Source of the DNA: Trinickia terrae
Lineage (GTDB): Bacteria > Pseudomonadota > Gammaproteobacteria > Burkholderiales > Burkholderiaceae
Direction of reading: 5' to 3'
NCBI RefSeq assembly: GCF_005144415.1
Contig: NZ_SWJE01000005.1
Span: 41,827-105,826, forward strand
DNA: 64,000 nucleotides
Shown: piece by piece, positions 43,519 to 53,564 of the stretch
Layout: each line of letters begins with the position of its first letter
Numbering within the stretch: the first letter of the stretch is position 1
The notes under the pieces: model-generated
Databases searched by the model: none
Told to the model about the DNA's origin: nothing
What the model saw: only the letters and a program-made list of their open reading frames with translations
Made by a program: the position numbers and the translations under genes

Positions 43519-44526
43519 ATGAGCAAAGGAAAAGATCGCGCCATCATCGTCAAGCGCGTCGCGCCGGCGAAGAAAGGACATCACGGCGGCGCGTGGAAGC
43601 TCGCCTACGCGGACTTCATGACCGCGATGATGGCGTTCTTCCTGCTGATGTGGCTCTTGAGCGCCGTCACGCCGGTGCAGTTGAAGGGCATCGCCGAATA
43701 CTTCCAGCAGCCGCTGAAGGCGGCGCTCTTCGGCGGCGACCGCAGCGCCGAGGATTCGAGCATCGTCAAGGGCGGCGGCCGCGACATCTCGACCGACAAG
43801 GACGGCGTCACGCGCCGCACCGACGGCGAGACCTCGAAGGCGACGCACACCGCCGCGAAGAGCGACGAGGAAGCGCGGAACCAGCAGCAGGGCTCGCTCG
43901 AGCGCCGCGAACAGGTGCGCCTGCACGACCTGCAGATCAAGCTGATGGCCGCGATCGAGGCCAACCCGGTGCTGCGCCAGTTCAAGCAGCAGATCCGCGT
44001 CGACTCGACGCTGACCGGCCTGCGCATCGAGATCGTCGACACCCAGAAGCGGCCGATGTTCGCCACCGCGAGCGACGATGTCGAGCCGTATATGCGCGAC
44101 ATCCTGCGCGAGATCGGCAAGACGTTGAACGACGTGCCCAACCGCCTCGTCGTGCAGGGCCACACCGACGCCGTGCCGTATGCGGGCGGCGAGAAGGGCT
44201 ACAGCAATTGGGAGCTGTCTTCCGACCGCGCGAACGCGTCGCGCCGCGAGCTGATCGCGGGCGGCATGGACGAGGACAAGGTGCTGCGCGTGATCGGTCT
44301 CGCGTCGGCGCAGAACCTGAACAAAGCCGATCCGCTCGCCCCGGAGAACCGGCGCATCAGCATCATCGTGCTGAACAAGAAATCGGAGGACGCGCTGACG
44401 CGCGACGACACCACCACGACGACGCTGTCGGACGATGCCGCGGGCGCCAAGGCGCTCAGCGACCGGATCGCGCCGCCGCCCGCCGTGGCTCCTCAACCCG
44501 TGACAGTGACGGGCAGCAAGCCATGA
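43519..44526 (+). CDS. motB: Flagellar stator protein MotB
   Basis: The protein has 335 residues from ATG 43519; the frame runs upstream through the repeat but this is not coding. Single membrane helix about 30-50 with the proton-carrying Asp32 in AYADFMTAMMAFFLLMWLLS. The periplasmic OmpA/MotB domain (about 155-300) has VVQGHTDAVPYAGG and ELSSDRANASRRELI for peptidoglycan binding. It anchors MotA to the cell wall. The Thr/Pro-rich C-tail is variable. Confidence 0.95.
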   Translation: MSKGKDRAIIVKRVAPAKKGHHGGAWKLAYADFMTAMMAFFLLMWLLSAVTPVQLKGIAEYFQQPLKAALFGGDRSAEDSSIVKGGGRDISTDKDGVTRRTDGETSKATHTAAKSDEEARNQQQGSLERREQVRLHDLQIKLMAAIEANPVLRQFKQQIRVDSTLTGLRIEIVDTQKRPMFATASDDVEPYMRDILREIGKTLNDVPNRLVVQGHTDAVPYAGGEKGYSNWELSSDRANASRRELIAGGMDEDKVLRVIGLASAQNLNKADPLAPENRRISIIVLNKKSEDALTRDDTTTTTLSDDAAGAKALSDRIAPPPAVAPQPVTVTGSKP

Positions 44527-44576
44527 GCAGCCAGACGCGGAAGCCGTGCGCGCCAAGCGAAAGCAAGACGCAGTGA
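44523..44576 (+). CDS. Possible 17-residue leader peptide overlapping the motB stop
   Basis: ATG 44523 overlaps the motB TGA (ATGA) and opens a frame of 17 codons, rich in Ser, Lys and Pro, ending seven bases before the cheY start. It could couple cheY translation to motB. No conservation evidence is available, so it may be chance. Confidence 0.2.
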   Translation: MSSQTRKPCAPSESKTQ

Positions 44577-44583
44577 GGAATTC

Positions 44584-44949
44584 ATGATCAGGAACATTCT
44601 GGCGATCGACGATTCGGCCGCCATGCGCGAGATCCTGTCGGCTACGCTGACGGCGGCGGGCTACAGCGTGACGCTCGCCGCCGACGGCGACGCCGGTCTC
44701 GCGAGCGCGCGGTCGCAAACGTTCGATCTCGTGCTGACGGACCAGTACATGCCCCAGCGCAGCGGGCTCGACGTGATCGCGGAGCTGCGCAGGAGCGCGG
44801 CCTACGCTGAGACTCCGATCCTCGTGCTCACGACCGAAGACGGCGAAGCGTTCAAGGACGCGGCGCGCGCGGCGGGGGCGACGGGCTGGATCGAGAAGCC
44901 GTTCGATCCGGACACGCTGACCGAGATCGTGGCGTCGCTCGGTGCGTAG
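44584..44949 (+). CDS. cheY: CheY-like response regulator
   Basis: The 121-residue single receiver domain has the acidic pair in LAIDDSAAM, the phospho-acceptor Asp53 in VLTDQYMPQRSG, the conserved Thr in LVLTTEDGE and Lys in WIEKPFDP. No output domain. Preceded by GAGGAATTC as ribosome-binding site. It differs clearly from the second CheY at 53161-53562, which lies beside cheZ, so this copy may act as phosphate sink or in another CheA-linked output. Confidence 0.9.
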   Translation: MIRNILAIDDSAAMREILSATLTAAGYSVTLAADGDAGLASARSQTFDLVLTDQYMPQRSGLDVIAELRRSAAYAETPILVLTTEDGEAFKDAARAAGATGWIEKPFDPDTLTEIVASLGA

Positions 44950-45056
44950 CGGCGGCGCGCCAGGCAGGACCGGAAGCAAGCGAAGGTAAACCCGCGCGTA
45001 GACGCGCGAAATTTGAACAAGCAGATTTGCAACGCGACTTCTCGCGGTGACCCAGC

Positions 45057-47300
45057 ATGACTCTCGACATCACACAGTTCTACCAGACGTTCTTCGACGA
45101 AGCGGACGAACTGCTCGCGCAAATGGAGCAGTTGCTGCTCAACCTGGATATCGACGCGCCGGACCCCGAGGACCTCGCTGCGATTTTCCGCGCGGCGCAC
45201 TCGATCAAGGGCGGCGCGGCGACGTTCGGCTTCACCGCGCTGACGGAGACGACGCACATCCTCGAGTCGTTGCTGGACCGCGCGCGCAACAACGAGCTCA
45301 CGCTGCGCAAGGAGATGATCGACACGTTCCTCGAGACCAAGGACGTGCTCGCCGATCAGCTCACCGCCTACCGCGCGAGCGCCGAGCCCGATGCGGCCGC
45401 GGCCGCCGCCGTGTGCGCGAAGCTCGAGCGGTTCAATGCCGAAAGCGGCGACACGCCGCCTGCGGCGGCTCCGGCCGCAGCGCCTGCGCCCGCACCGGCG
45501 CCGGCTGTCGCGGAAACGGGCTCCACGCCGCCGGAACATGTCGTTTCGCAGGCCGAGCAGGAAATCGGACACGGCTCGGCTGCCAGCGCTGCGCCGGCAG
45601 CTGCCGGGGCCGATGCTGAACCTCACCTGAAAATTACGCTACGGGGGGTGGGGGAGAAGGACCAGGAGCTCCTGACCGAAGAGTTGGGCAACCTGGGGCA
45701 GATCGTCGGCACGGTGAAGAGCGGCAGCGACCTGACGCTGTATCTCGAGACCGACGTGTCGTCCGACGACATCACCGCCGTGTGCTGCTTCGTGATCGAC
45801 GACAGCCAGATCGCGATCGGCCGCGGCACCGCGCCGCCGAGCGGCGAGGCGCAGCCGGAAGAGGCGGCTGCGCCCGTCAGCGAGGCGCCGGCCGCGCCTG
45901 CGGTGCAAAGCGCCGCGCCGGCCCAAGCCGCGCCGCCGCCCGCCGCGGCGCCCGCGGCCAGCGCACCCGCGCCGGCGCAGCCCGCCGCCGCTGCGCCTGC
46001 CCCGGCTCCGGTCCCGGCCAAGCCGGCCGAGCCGAAGCCCGCCGCCCCGGCGGCGGCCGCATCCGCCGGCGAGGACAAGAAGAGCCGTCCCGCCGCCGCA
46101 GCCGCGACGGGCGAAGGCAGCTCGATCCGCGTCGGCGTCGAAAAAGTCGACCAGCTGATCAACCTGGTCGGCGAGCTCGTCATCACGCAGGCGATGCTCG
46201 CGGAAACCACGAGCACCTTCGACCCGGCCCTGCACGACCGCCTCTACAACGGCATGGCGCAGCTCGAGCGCAACGCGCGCGACCTGCAGGAAGCGGTGAT
46301 GTCGATCCGCATGATGCCGATGGACTACGTGTTCAGCCGCTTCCCGCGCCTCGTGCGCGACTTGGCGGCGAAGCTCGGCAAGGAAGTCGAGCTCGTCACG
46401 TTCGGTCAGGCGACCGAGCTCGACAAGAGCCTCATCGAGCGCATCATCGACCCGCTCACCCACCTCGTGCGCAACAGCCTCGACCACGGCATCGAGACCG
46501 TCGAGGCGCGCCGCGCGGCGGGCAAGGATTCGACGGGTCAGCTGGTGCTCTCCGCTGCGCACCACGGCGGCAACATCGTGATCGAGGTCAGCGACGACGG
46601 CGCGGGCCTGCGCCGCGACAAGATCCTCGCCAAGGCAATGAAGCAGGGCATGCAGGTCAGCGAGTCGATGACCGACGAGGAAGTCTGGAACCTGATCTTC
46701 CTGCCGGGCTTCTCGACCGCCGAGCAGGTGACCGACGTATCGGGCCGCGGCGTCGGCATGGATGTCGTCAAGCGCAACATCCAGGCGATGGGCGGCCACG
46801 TCGAGATTCAGTCGCAAGCCGGCAAGGGCAGCACCACGCGCATCGTCCTGCCGCTCACGCTCGCGATTCTCGACGGCATGTCGGTGAAGGTGGGCAGCGA
46901 GATCTTCATCCTGCCGCTGAACTTCGTGATGGAGTCGCTGCAGCCCGGCTCCGAAGACATCTATACGGTCGCCAACGGCGAGCGCGTGGTGCGCGTGCGC
47001 GGCGAATACCTGCCGCTCGTCGCGCTGCACGAGGTGTTCTCGGTCGAGGACGCGCGCACCGAGCCGACGCAGGGCATCGTCACCATCATGCAGACCGAGG
47101 GCCGGCGCTTCGCGATGCTGATCGACGAGCTCGTCGGCCAGCAGCAAGTGGTCGTGAAGAACCTGGAAACGAACTACCGCAAGGTGCATGGCATTTCGGC
47201 CGCGACCATTCTCGGCGACGGCAGCGTCGCGTTGATCGTGGACGTGGCGGCACTCTACCGTGAGTCCCGTGCTTCGCACGGCGCTCTGAACTTTTCGTAA
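45057..47300 (+). CDS. cheA: Chemotaxis histidine kinase CheA
   Basis: This 747-residue soluble kinase has the P1 phosphotransfer domain with His48 in [10 protein letters not shown], an Ala/Pro-rich linker (about 135-185), a P2-like region (about 195-260), a second, very long Ala/Pro linker (about 265-345), the P3 dimerisation domain ([16 protein letters not shown]), the P4 ATPase domain with [10 protein letters not shown] (N box), SDDGAGL and GRGVGMDVV (G boxes), and the P5 CheW-like domain (from about 610). It phosphorylates CheY and CheB in response to receptors. The linkers are longer than in E. coli CheA. Confidence 0.97.
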   Translation: MTLDITQFYQTFFDEADELLAQMEQLLLNLDIDAPDPEDLAAIFRAAHSIKGGAATFGFTALTETTHILESLLDRARNNELTLRKEMIDTFLETKDVLADQLTAYRASAEPDAAAAAAVCAKLERFNAESGDTPPAAAPAAAPAPAPAPAVAETGSTPPEHVVSQAEQEIGHGSAASAAPAAAGADAEPHLKITLRGVGEKDQELLTEELGNLGQIVGTVKSGSDLTLYLETDVSSDDITAVCCFVIDDSQIAIGRGTAPPSGEAQPEEAAAPVSEAPAAPAVQSAAPAQAAPPPAAAPAASAPAPAQPAAAAPAPAPVPAKPAEPKPAAPAAAASAGEDKKSRPAAAAATGEGSSIRVGVEKVDQLINLVGELVITQAMLAETTSTFDPALHDRLYNGMAQLERNARDLQEAVMSIRMMPMDYVFSRFPRLVRDLAAKLGKEVELVTFGQATELDKSLIERIIDPLTHLVRNSLDHGIETVEARRAAGKDSTGQLVLSAAHHGGNIVIEVSDDGAGLRRDKILAKAMKQGMQVSESMTDEEVWNLIFLPGFSTAEQVTDVSGRGVGMDVVKRNIQAMGGHVEIQSQAGKGSTTRIVLPLTLAILDGMSVKVGSEIFILPLNFVMESLQPGSEDIYTVANGERVVRVRGEYLPLVALHEVFSVEDARTEPTQGIVTIMQTEGRRFAMLIDELVGQQQVVVKNLETNYRKVHGISAATILGDGSVALIVDVAALYRESRASHGALNFS

Positions 47301-47323
47301 TTCCCAACCGTCTGGGGGCTAAC

Positions 47324-47848
47324 GTGGCAGAACTGCAAACCAACCATTCAAGCGGCGTGGCCGGCGGCCGCCGCGACGCGCTGCAAGGCGACGCGGCCGG
47401 GCAAGAATTCCTCATCTTCACGCTCGGCGCGGAAGAGTACGGCATCGACATCCTCAAGGTGCAGGAGATCCGCGGCTACGACAGCGTGACGCGCATCGCC
47501 AACGCGCCCGACTTCATCAAGGGCGTGATCAACCTGCGCGGCATCATCGTGCCGATCGTCGACATGCGCATCAAGTTCCACCTGGGCCGCGTCGAGTACG
47601 ACCACCAGACCGTGGTCATCATCCTGAACGTCGCGCATCGCGTGGTGGGGATGGTGGTGGACGGCGTGTCGGACGTGCTGACGCTCTCCGTCGACCAGAT
47701 CATGCCCGCGCCGGAATTCGGCGCGACGCTGACGGCCGAGTACCTGACCGGCCTCGGCACCGTCGACGGCCGCATGCTGATCCTGATGGACATCGAGAAG
47801 CTGATGGCCAGCAAGGAAATGGCGCTGATCGAGAACTTCGCGCACTGA
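47324..47848 (+). CDS. cheW: Chemotaxis coupling protein CheW
   Basis: The 174-residue protein starts at GTG 47324. After a ~30-residue polar N-terminal extension the CheW fold begins at [31 protein letters not shown] and continues with [19 protein letters not shown] and [14 protein letters not shown]. It bridges chemoreceptors and CheA in the polar array. 23 bases after cheA, co-transcribed. Confidence 0.95.
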   Translation: MAELQTNHSSGVAGGRRDALQGDAAGQEFLIFTLGAEEYGIDILKVQEIRGYDSVTRIANAPDFIKGVINLRGIIVPIVDMRIKFHLGRVEYDHQTVVIILNVAHRVVGMVVDGVSDVLTLSVDQIMPAPEFGATLTAEYLTGLGTVDGRMLILMDIEKLMASKEMALIENFAH

Positions 47849-47900
47849 CCGGCGCGGCTTACCCGGCATTCAGCCCGTTCCAGGCACACGGAGATTCACA

Positions 47901-49817
47901 ATGCTGCACAACTGGTCGATCCGCACGACGCTGACGGCGATAGCCGTCGTGCTCCTCGCGCTGACTGTCGCGGTCGGCGCGCTCGGTCTGTCGGCGCTCA
48001 ACGGCGCGAGCCACTCGCTCGACACGCTCGCGCGCGGCGACCTGCCCGCGATCCACTCGCTCGACGATGCCAGTTCCTACCTGCTGCGCTCTCGTCTCGC
48101 TCTCGACCGCTTCCGCGCGCTCACGGAGGCGAACAACGCCGACGAGGCGAAGAAGGTGCTCGACCGCGCGCAGGAGCTGCTCGCGAAGTCGAACCAGGCA
48201 TGGCAGGCGTTCCAGGACGCGCCAAAGGCCGAGCTCGACAGCGCGCTCCTCGACGACCTGAACGCCAAGCACGCCACGATGGTGCACGACGGCGTCGAGC
48301 CCGAGTTCAATGCCGCGCGCGCGGGCGACCTGGCCGGCTATCACGCGATCGCCGACACCAAGATCAGCCCGATGTTCGTCGCCTTCGACGCGGCCGCCGC
48401 GCAAGTCATCAAGGGCCGCCAGGATCACGCGGAGGCGCTGCAGGCCGCGTCGCAGTCGCACATCTCGCTGATGAGCATGCTGATCGTCGCGGTGACGGCG
48501 CTCGCGCTCGTGCTCGTGGTGATGATCCGCTTCACGATGCGCGGGCTGATCGTGCAGCCGCTCGCCGATGCGGTCGCGCATTTTGACCGCGTCGCGTCGG
48601 GCGATCTCACGCAGCCGGTGCAGGTGTTCAGCAAGAACGAGATCGGCCAGCTGTTCGGCGGCATCAAGCGGATGCAGGACGGCGTCACCGGCATGGTGAA
48701 GGCGGTGCACGCGGGCACGGAATCGATCGATGTCGGCGCGCGCGAGATCGCGGTCGGCAACACGGACCTGTCGCAGCGCACCGAGCAGCAGGCCGCGTCG
48801 CTGCAGGAAACCGCCGCGAGCATGGAGCAGCTGACGGGCACTGTGCGCCAGAACGCCGAGAACGCGCGGCAGGCGAGCCAGCTGGCCGTGAACGCATCGG
48901 AGATCGCGATGCGCGGCGGCGAGGTGGTGAGCCAGGTCGTCGATACGATGGACGCGATCGCGACGAGCTCGAACAAGGTCGTCGACATCATCGGGGTGAT
49001 CGAAGGGATCGCGTTCCAGACCAACATCCTGGCGCTGAACGCGGCCGTCGAGGCGGCGCGCGCGGGCGAGCAGGGCCGCGGCTTCGCGGTGGTCGCGGGC
49101 GAGGTGCGCTCGCTGGCGCAGCGCAGCGCGGCGGCGGCCAAGGAGATCAAGACGCTGATCGGCGATTCGGCCGACAAGGTGCAGAACGGCTCGGAGCTGG
49201 TCGGCCGCGCGGGCACGACGATGGAAGAGATCGTGCAGGCGGTGCGCCGCGTGACGGACATCATGGGCGAGATCAGCGCGGCGTCGGAGGAGCAGTCGAG
49301 CGGCATCGAACAGGTCAATCGCGCGGTCACGCAGATGGACGACGTGACCCAGCAGAACGCGGCGCTCGTCGAAGAGGCGGCTGCCGCGGCGGCGTCGCTC
49401 GAAGAGCAGACGCGCAAGCTGAAGGCGGTGGTGAGCACGTGGCGCGTCACGGGCGATGTGGGCCACGCGATGCAGCCGGCGGCGCGCATGCGCAGCAGCG
49501 CTTCGGCACGCGGCACGGGCAGTGCGGCGAGCAAGGGTGCGCTGTCGGCGCCCAAGCGCGCACAGCCTGCCGCGCCCGCGAAGCTGACGCCGCCTGCGCC
49601 GCGCGAGCCGCAACTGATGGCGCCTGCGCCGCAAGCGGCTCCGGCCGCGCCGGCACACGCGACGGCTGGCGCACAGGCCGCCGCGCCCGCGCCTGCCGCC
49701 GCGAAACCCGCAGTCGCCACGCGCTCTGCGGCAGCCGCCGCACCTGCGCCGCGTGTTCCGGCTCCCGCGCCGGTGGCCGCGAGCAAATCCTCCGACGACG
49801 ACTGGGAAACTTTCTAA
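47901..49817 (+). CDS. Methyl-accepting chemotaxis protein with CheR-docking tail
   Basis: The 638-residue transmembrane receptor has TM1 about 8-30 and TM2 about 192-214, between them a four-helix-bundle ligand domain of Tar/Tsr size. HAMP follows ([22 protein letters not shown]). The signalling tip reads [20 protein letters not shown]. After residue ~515 comes a long Ala/Pro-rich linker ending in DDDWETF, which matches the NWETF-type pentapeptide that binds CheR (and CheB). So it is a high-abundance-type receptor that can present CheR, encoded two genes later, to other receptors such as the Aer-like protein. Ligand unknown. Confidence 0.95.
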   Translation: MLHNWSIRTTLTAIAVVLLALTVAVGALGLSALNGASHSLDTLARGDLPAIHSLDDASSYLLRSRLALDRFRALTEANNADEAKKVLDRAQELLAKSNQAWQAFQDAPKAELDSALLDDLNAKHATMVHDGVEPEFNAARAGDLAGYHAIADTKISPMFVAFDAAAAQVIKGRQDHAEALQAASQSHISLMSMLIVAVTALALVLVVMIRFTMRGLIVQPLADAVAHFDRVASGDLTQPVQVFSKNEIGQLFGGIKRMQDGVTGMVKAVHAGTESIDVGAREIAVGNTDLSQRTEQQAASLQETAASMEQLTGTVRQNAENARQASQLAVNASEIAMRGGEVVSQVVDTMDAIATSSNKVVDIIGVIEGIAFQTNILALNAAVEAARAGEQGRGFAVVAGEVRSLAQRSAAAAKEIKTLIGDSADKVQNGSELVGRAGTTMEEIVQAVRRVTDIMGEISAASEEQSSGIEQVNRAVTQMDDVTQQNAALVEEAAAAAASLEEQTRKLKAVVSTWRVTGDVGHAMQPAARMRSSASARGTGSAASKGALSAPKRAQPAAPAKLTPPAPREPQLMAPAPQAAPAAPAHATAGAQAAAPAPAAAKPAVATRSAAAAAPAPRVPAPAPVAASKSSDDDWETF

Positions 49818-49984
49818 CCCTTTCTTGACCGCAGCACGGAACCGACGAACATGCGACCCTTCGGCACCTCGCCCGCGACCGGGCGGCTCACTGCAGCGCG
49901 CGATGCCCGCGCGCGCGGTGCCGCATGGCAATCGCACGCAAGCACGACAGTCAACGCATCGAACCAGCGAGACTTGATGAACGG

Positions 49985-50134
49985 CCCCCACGCTCATATT
50001 CATTCGCTGTCGACCGGAGTTAGCGCTTTAGCGGTTACTCCGGTCCCATGCAAAGCTCCCCCCGAGGGGGCGGATGCCTCCCTTGGGGCGGAACCGGCGC
50101 CCGAAGGAAGTCCTCTTGGGGGACGGGAGGCATC
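49985..50134 (+). repeat. Repeat copy B: both modules, before cheR, with enlarged loop
   Basis: Same order as copy A: CCCCCACGCTCA box (49985-49996), left-hand hairpin (50013-50044), CCCATGCAAAGC, CCCCCGAGGGGG (50059-50070), start-codon hairpin. The hairpin loop is 42 bases instead of 15, yet both stem arms are intact. Confidence 0.9.
50073..50134 (+). promoter_or_regulatory. Shine-Dalgarno hairpin of cheR
   Basis: GATGCCTCCC (50073-50082) and GGGAGGCATC (50125-50134) are perfectly complementary over 10 bases; the 3' arm contains the ribosome-binding site and ends at the base before ATG 50135. The 42-base loop starts TTGGGGCGG and contains a small AGGA...TCCT pair. Confidence 0.7.
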
Positions 50135-51073
50135 ATGACGACAGCGCGTGCACAACAGAAGCTCGAGCCCGTGCCGAGAACCGGCGAGATGGAGCGCGAC
50201 TTCGAATTCACGTCGGCCGATTTCGCGCGCATTCGCGAGCTGATTCACCGGCGCGCGGGCATCTCACTGTCCGACCACAAGCGCGACATGGCGTACAGCC
50301 GCTTGGCGCGGCGTCTGCGCGCGCGCGGGCTCGACAGCTTCCGCCACTATCTCGACCTGCTCGAATCCGAGCAGGACCCGGCCGAGTGGGAAGCCTTCAC
50401 GAACTCGCTGACGACCAACCTGACTGCGTTCTTCCGCGAGTCGCATCACTTTCCGATCCTCGCGGAGCTCGTGAAGCGCCGTCAGCCGCCGGTGTCGGTG
50501 TGGTGCTCGGCGGCCTCGACGGGCGAGGAGCCGTACTCGATCGCGATGACGCTGATCGAATCGCTCGGCGACTCGGCGGCGCGCCAGGCGAGCGTGCTCG
50601 CGACCGATCTCGACACGCAGGTGCTCGCCAAGGGCGAAGCCGGCGTGTACTCGCTGGACCAGGTCAAGCAGCTGAGCCCCGAGCGCCTGAAGCGCTTCTT
50701 CCTGAAGGGGACGGGCTCGCATGCGGGCTACGTGAAGGTGCGTCCGGAAGTGCGCGCGATGATCCGCTTCGAGCAGCTGAACCTGACCGATGCGGACTAC
50801 CGGCTCACCTCGCCGTTCGACGCGATCTTCTGCCGCAACGTGATGATCTACTTCGACAAGCCGACGCAATCGCAGGTGCTGTCGCGCTTCGAGCCGCTCG
50901 TGAAGCCGGGCGGGCTGCTGTTCGCGGGGCATTCGGAGAACTTCACCTATGTGACGCAGGCGTTCCGGCTGCGCGGACAGACCGTCTATGAGCTGACGCG
51001 CGATGCCGGCGCGAACGCGCGCGGCTCGGCGAAGACAGCGGGAGCGGCTGGGCGCCGCGAGGCGGTGATATGA
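50135..51073 (+). CDS. cheR: Chemotaxis methyltransferase CheR
   Basis: The 312-residue protein starts at ATG 50135. The N-terminal helical subdomain (about 25-85) has FARIRELIHRRAGISLSDHKRDMAYSRLARRLR. The SAM domain has VWCSAASTGEEPYSIAM (motif I) and FDAIFCRNVMIYFDKPTQ. It methylates Glu residues of chemoreceptors for adaptation; its docking site is the WETF tail of the receptor encoded just upstream. The frame extends upstream through the repeat but the conserved start is here. Confidence 0.96.
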   Translation: MTTARAQQKLEPVPRTGEMERDFEFTSADFARIRELIHRRAGISLSDHKRDMAYSRLARRLRARGLDSFRHYLDLLESEQDPAEWEAFTNSLTTNLTAFFRESHHFPILAELVKRRQPPVSVWCSAASTGEEPYSIAMTLIESLGDSAARQASVLATDLDTQVLAKGEAGVYSLDQVKQLSPERLKRFFLKGTGSHAGYVKVRPEVRAMIRFEQLNLTDADYRLTSPFDAIFCRNVMIYFDKPTQSQVLSRFEPLVKPGGLLFAGHSENFTYVTQAFRLRGQTVYELTRDAGANARGSAKTAGAAGRREAVI

Positions 51074-51077
51074 ACAG

Positions 51078-51200
51078 CCCCCACGCTCACTATCGTTCGC
51101 TGTCGACCGGAGTTAGCGCTTTAGCGGTTACTCCGGTCCCATGCAAAGCACCCCCCGAGGGGGCGGATGCCTCCCTTGGGGCGGCCCGGCGGGAGGCATC
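51078..51200 (+). repeat. Repeat copy C: both modules, before cheD
   Basis: CCCCCACGCTCAC box (51078-51090), left-hand hairpin (51106-51137), CCCATGCAAAGC, CCCCCGAGGGGG (51152-51163), and start-codon hairpin, ending directly before the cheD ATG. It nearly fills the 127-base gap between cheR and cheD. Confidence 0.9.
51166..51200 (+). promoter_or_regulatory. Shine-Dalgarno hairpin of cheD
   Basis: GATGCCTCCC (51166-51175) pairs perfectly with GGGAGGCATC (51191-51200), loop TTGGGGCGGCCCGGC. The 3' arm holds GGGAGG and abuts ATG 51201. An alternative pairing of GCCTCCC with GGGCGGC in the loop (6 of 7) would free the ribosome site. Confidence 0.7.
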
Positions 51201-52010
51201 ATGAGCGGCCTCCCGATCGCCACCAATCTCTATTACGACAACCACTTCGGCCGCCAGGGCGTGAAGCTGCTGCCGAACGAGTTCTACACGACCGGCGACG
51301 ACATGGTGCTCGTCACCGTGCTCGGCTCGTGCGTGGCCGCGTGCATCCACGACCGCACCGCGGGCATCGGCGGCATGAATCACTTCATGCTGCCCGACGA
51401 CGGCACGGAGCCCGCCCAGGCCGCCTCGGATTCGATGCGCTACGGCGCCTACGCGATGGAAGTGCTCATCAACGAACTCATCAAGATGGGCGGCCGGCGC
51501 GAGCGTTTCGAGGCGAAGGTGTTCGGCGGCGCGGCGGTGCTCGCGGGCATGACGACCATCAACATCGGCGACCGCAACTCGGAGTTCGTGCGCCGCTACC
51601 TCGGGCTCGAGAAGATCCGCATCGTCGCCGAGGACTTGCAGGGCCAGCATCCGCGCAAGGTCGCGTTCATGCCGAAGACAGGCCAGGCGGCGGTGAAGAA
51701 GCTGCGCCTGCAGCAGGAGCCGAGCGTCGCGGAACGCGAGCAGGCGCTCGCCAGGCAGGCGGCGGAATTGCGCGCGGCGCGCCACGCGCGCGCCAAGGAG
51801 CACGTCGAGCTCTTTGCGGCGCCGGCGAGCAAGCCGCGCACCGAATCATTCAGCGGCGGCCAGGCGGCGGGAGGCGCGGCGGCAAAGCCCGGCGCCGCCG
51901 CCACGGCCAAGCCGCGTATCGAGCTGTTCGGCGCGAGTGCGAATGCGAATTCAAACGCAAGCCCGCGCCCCACCAATCAGAACAGCGCCAGGTCAGTAGA
52001 GGAGGCGTAG
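51201..52010 (+). CDS. cheD: Chemoreceptor glutamine deamidase CheD
   Basis: The protein has 269 residues; the deamidase domain (about 20-175) carries the catalytic Cys in [15 protein letters not shown] and His in GGMNHFMLP, with [11 protein letters not shown] downstream. It deamidates receptor Gln to Glu. After residue ~180 there is a ~90-residue Ala/Lys-rich, low-complexity tail, longer than in typical CheD. Lies between cheR and cheB, five bases before the latter's start. Confidence 0.95.
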   Translation: MSGLPIATNLYYDNHFGRQGVKLLPNEFYTTGDDMVLVTVLGSCVAACIHDRTAGIGGMNHFMLPDDGTEPAQAASDSMRYGAYAMEVLINELIKMGGRRERFEAKVFGGAAVLAGMTTINIGDRNSEFVRRYLGLEKIRIVAEDLQGQHPRKVAFMPKTGQAAVKKLRLQQEPSVAEREQALARQAAELRAARHARAKEHVELFAAPASKPRTESFSGGQAAGGAAAKPGAAATAKPRIELFGASANANSNASPRPTNQNSARSVEEA

Positions 52011-52015
52011 TAGCC

Positions 52016-53107
52016 GTGCAGAAAATCAAAGTATTGTGTGTCGACGATTCAGCGCTGATCCGCAGCCTGATGACCGAAATCATCAACAGCCAGCCGGACA
52101 TGACGGTCGTCGCCACGGCGCCGGATCCGCTCGTCGCGCGCGACCTGATCAAGCAGCACAACCCCGATGTGTTGACGCTCGACGTCGAAATGCCGCGCAT
52201 GGACGGCCTCGACTTCCTCGAAAAATTGATGCGCTTGCGTCCGATGCCGGTCGTCATGGTATCGTCGCTGACCGAGCGCGGCTCGGAAATCACGCTGCGC
52301 GCACTCGAATTGGGCGCGGTCGATTTCGTGACCAAGCCGAAGGTCGGCATTCGCGACGGCATGCTCGACTACGCGGAAAAACTTGCCGACAAGGTGCGCG
52401 CCGCGGCGCGCGCCCGCGTGCGGCAGGCGGCTTCCGCGCCGCAAGCGGCGGCGGGTGCGGGCGCTGCGGCCGCGCCGGTGCATGCGCCGATGCTCAACAA
52501 TCCGCTCGTCAGTACGGAAAAGCTGATCATCATCGGCGCGTCGACGGGCGGCACCGAGGCGATCCGCGAAGTGCTCGTGCCGCTGCCGCCCGATGCGCCC
52601 GCCGTCCTGATCGCCCAGCACATGCCGCCCGGGTTTACGAAGTCCTTCGCGCAGCGCCTGAACGGCCTGTGCCGGATCAGCGTGAAGGAAGCGGAGCACG
52701 GCGAGCGGGTGCTGCCGGGGCACGCGTACATCGCGCCCGGCCACGCCCACCTGCTGCTCGCCCGCAGCGGCGCGAACTACATCGCGCACCTGTCGGACGA
52801 TCCGCCGGTGAACCGGCACCGTCCGTCGGTCGACGTGCTGTTCCGCTCGGCGGCCCAGCATGCGGGCAAGAACGCCGTCGGCGTGATCCTGACCGGCATG
52901 GGCAAGGACGGCGCGGCGGGACTGTTAGACATGAGAAATTCTGGCGCATACACTCTCGCGCAGGACGAGGCGAGCTGTGTCGTGTTCGGCATGCCGCGCG
53001 AGGCGATCGCGATGGGCGGTGCCGACGAAGTGGCGTCTTTATCGGAAATGAGCCGGCGGGTGATGGTACGCCTCGCGGCAATGGGCGACCGCGTGCAGCG
53101 CGTGTAG
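52016..53107 (+). CDS. cheB: Chemotaxis methylesterase CheB
   Basis: The 363-residue protein starts at GTG 52016, after GAGGAGG. Receiver domain 1-125 with Asp56 in [12 protein letters not shown]; Ala-rich linker about 138-160; methylesterase domain with the catalytic Ser in [12 protein letters not shown], His in [10 protein letters not shown] and Asp in [11 protein letters not shown]. Phosphorylated by CheA, it removes receptor methyl groups, opposing CheR. Confidence 0.96.
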   Translation: MQKIKVLCVDDSALIRSLMTEIINSQPDMTVVATAPDPLVARDLIKQHNPDVLTLDVEMPRMDGLDFLEKLMRLRPMPVVMVSSLTERGSEITLRALELGAVDFVTKPKVGIRDGMLDYAEKLADKVRAAARARVRQAASAPQAAAGAGAAAAPVHAPMLNNPLVSTEKLIIIGASTGGTEAIREVLVPLPPDAPAVLIAQHMPPGFTKSFAQRLNGLCRISVKEAEHGERVLPGHAYIAPGHAHLLLARSGANYIAHLSDDPPVNRHRPSVDVLFRSAAQHAGKNAVGVILTGMGKDGAAGLLDMRNSGAYTLAQDEASCVVFGMPREAIAMGGADEVASLSEMSRRVMVRLAAMGDRVQRV

Positions 53108-53160
53108 CCGAAATAGATCCACGGTTTTTGCGCTGCAATTTTGGGATAGAGGGAATCAAG

Positions 53161-53562
53161 ATGGCTTTGGACAAGGGAATGAAGATTTTGGTGGTGGACG
53201 ACTTTCCGACGATGCGCCGGATCGTCCGAAACCTGCTGAAGGAGCTCGGCTACGGGAATGTGGACGAGGCCGAGGATGGCGCGGCGGGCTTGGCGCGTCT
53301 GCGCGCTGGCGGCTACGATTTCGTGGTGTCGGACTGGAACATGCCCAACCTCGACGGTCTCTCGATGCTCAAGGAAATCCGCGCCGACGCGTCGCTGACG
53401 CACCTGCCGGTGCTGATGGTGACGGCCGAGTCGAAGAAGGAGAACATCATCGCGGCGGCGCAGGCTGGCGCGAGCGGCTACATAGTGAAGCCGTTCACGG
53501 CCGCGACGCTGGACGAGAAGCTCAACAAGATCCTTGAGAAGATGGTGAAAACCGGGAGCTGA
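53161..53562 (+). CDS. cheY: Chemotaxis response regulator CheY (second copy)
   Basis: The 133-residue receiver domain has [21 protein letters not shown], the phospho-acceptor Asp58 in [12 protein letters not shown], Thr in LMVTAESKK and Lys in YIVKPFTA. This is the classic motor-binding CheY sequence, very close to enterobacterial CheY, and lies two bases before cheZ. It binds FliM when phosphorylated and changes motor direction. Confidence 0.96.
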   Translation: MALDKGMKILVVDDFPTMRRIVRNLLKELGYGNVDEAEDGAAGLARLRAGGYDFVVSDWNMPNLDGLSMLKEIRADASLTHLPVLMVTAESKKENIIAAAQAGASGYIVKPFTAATLDEKLNKILEKMVKTGS

Positions 53563-53564
53563 CC

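Noticed and set aside
47859..50003. 714-codon minus-strand frame opposite the chemoreceptor
   Set aside because: Low-complexity Arg-rich shadow of the receptor gene.
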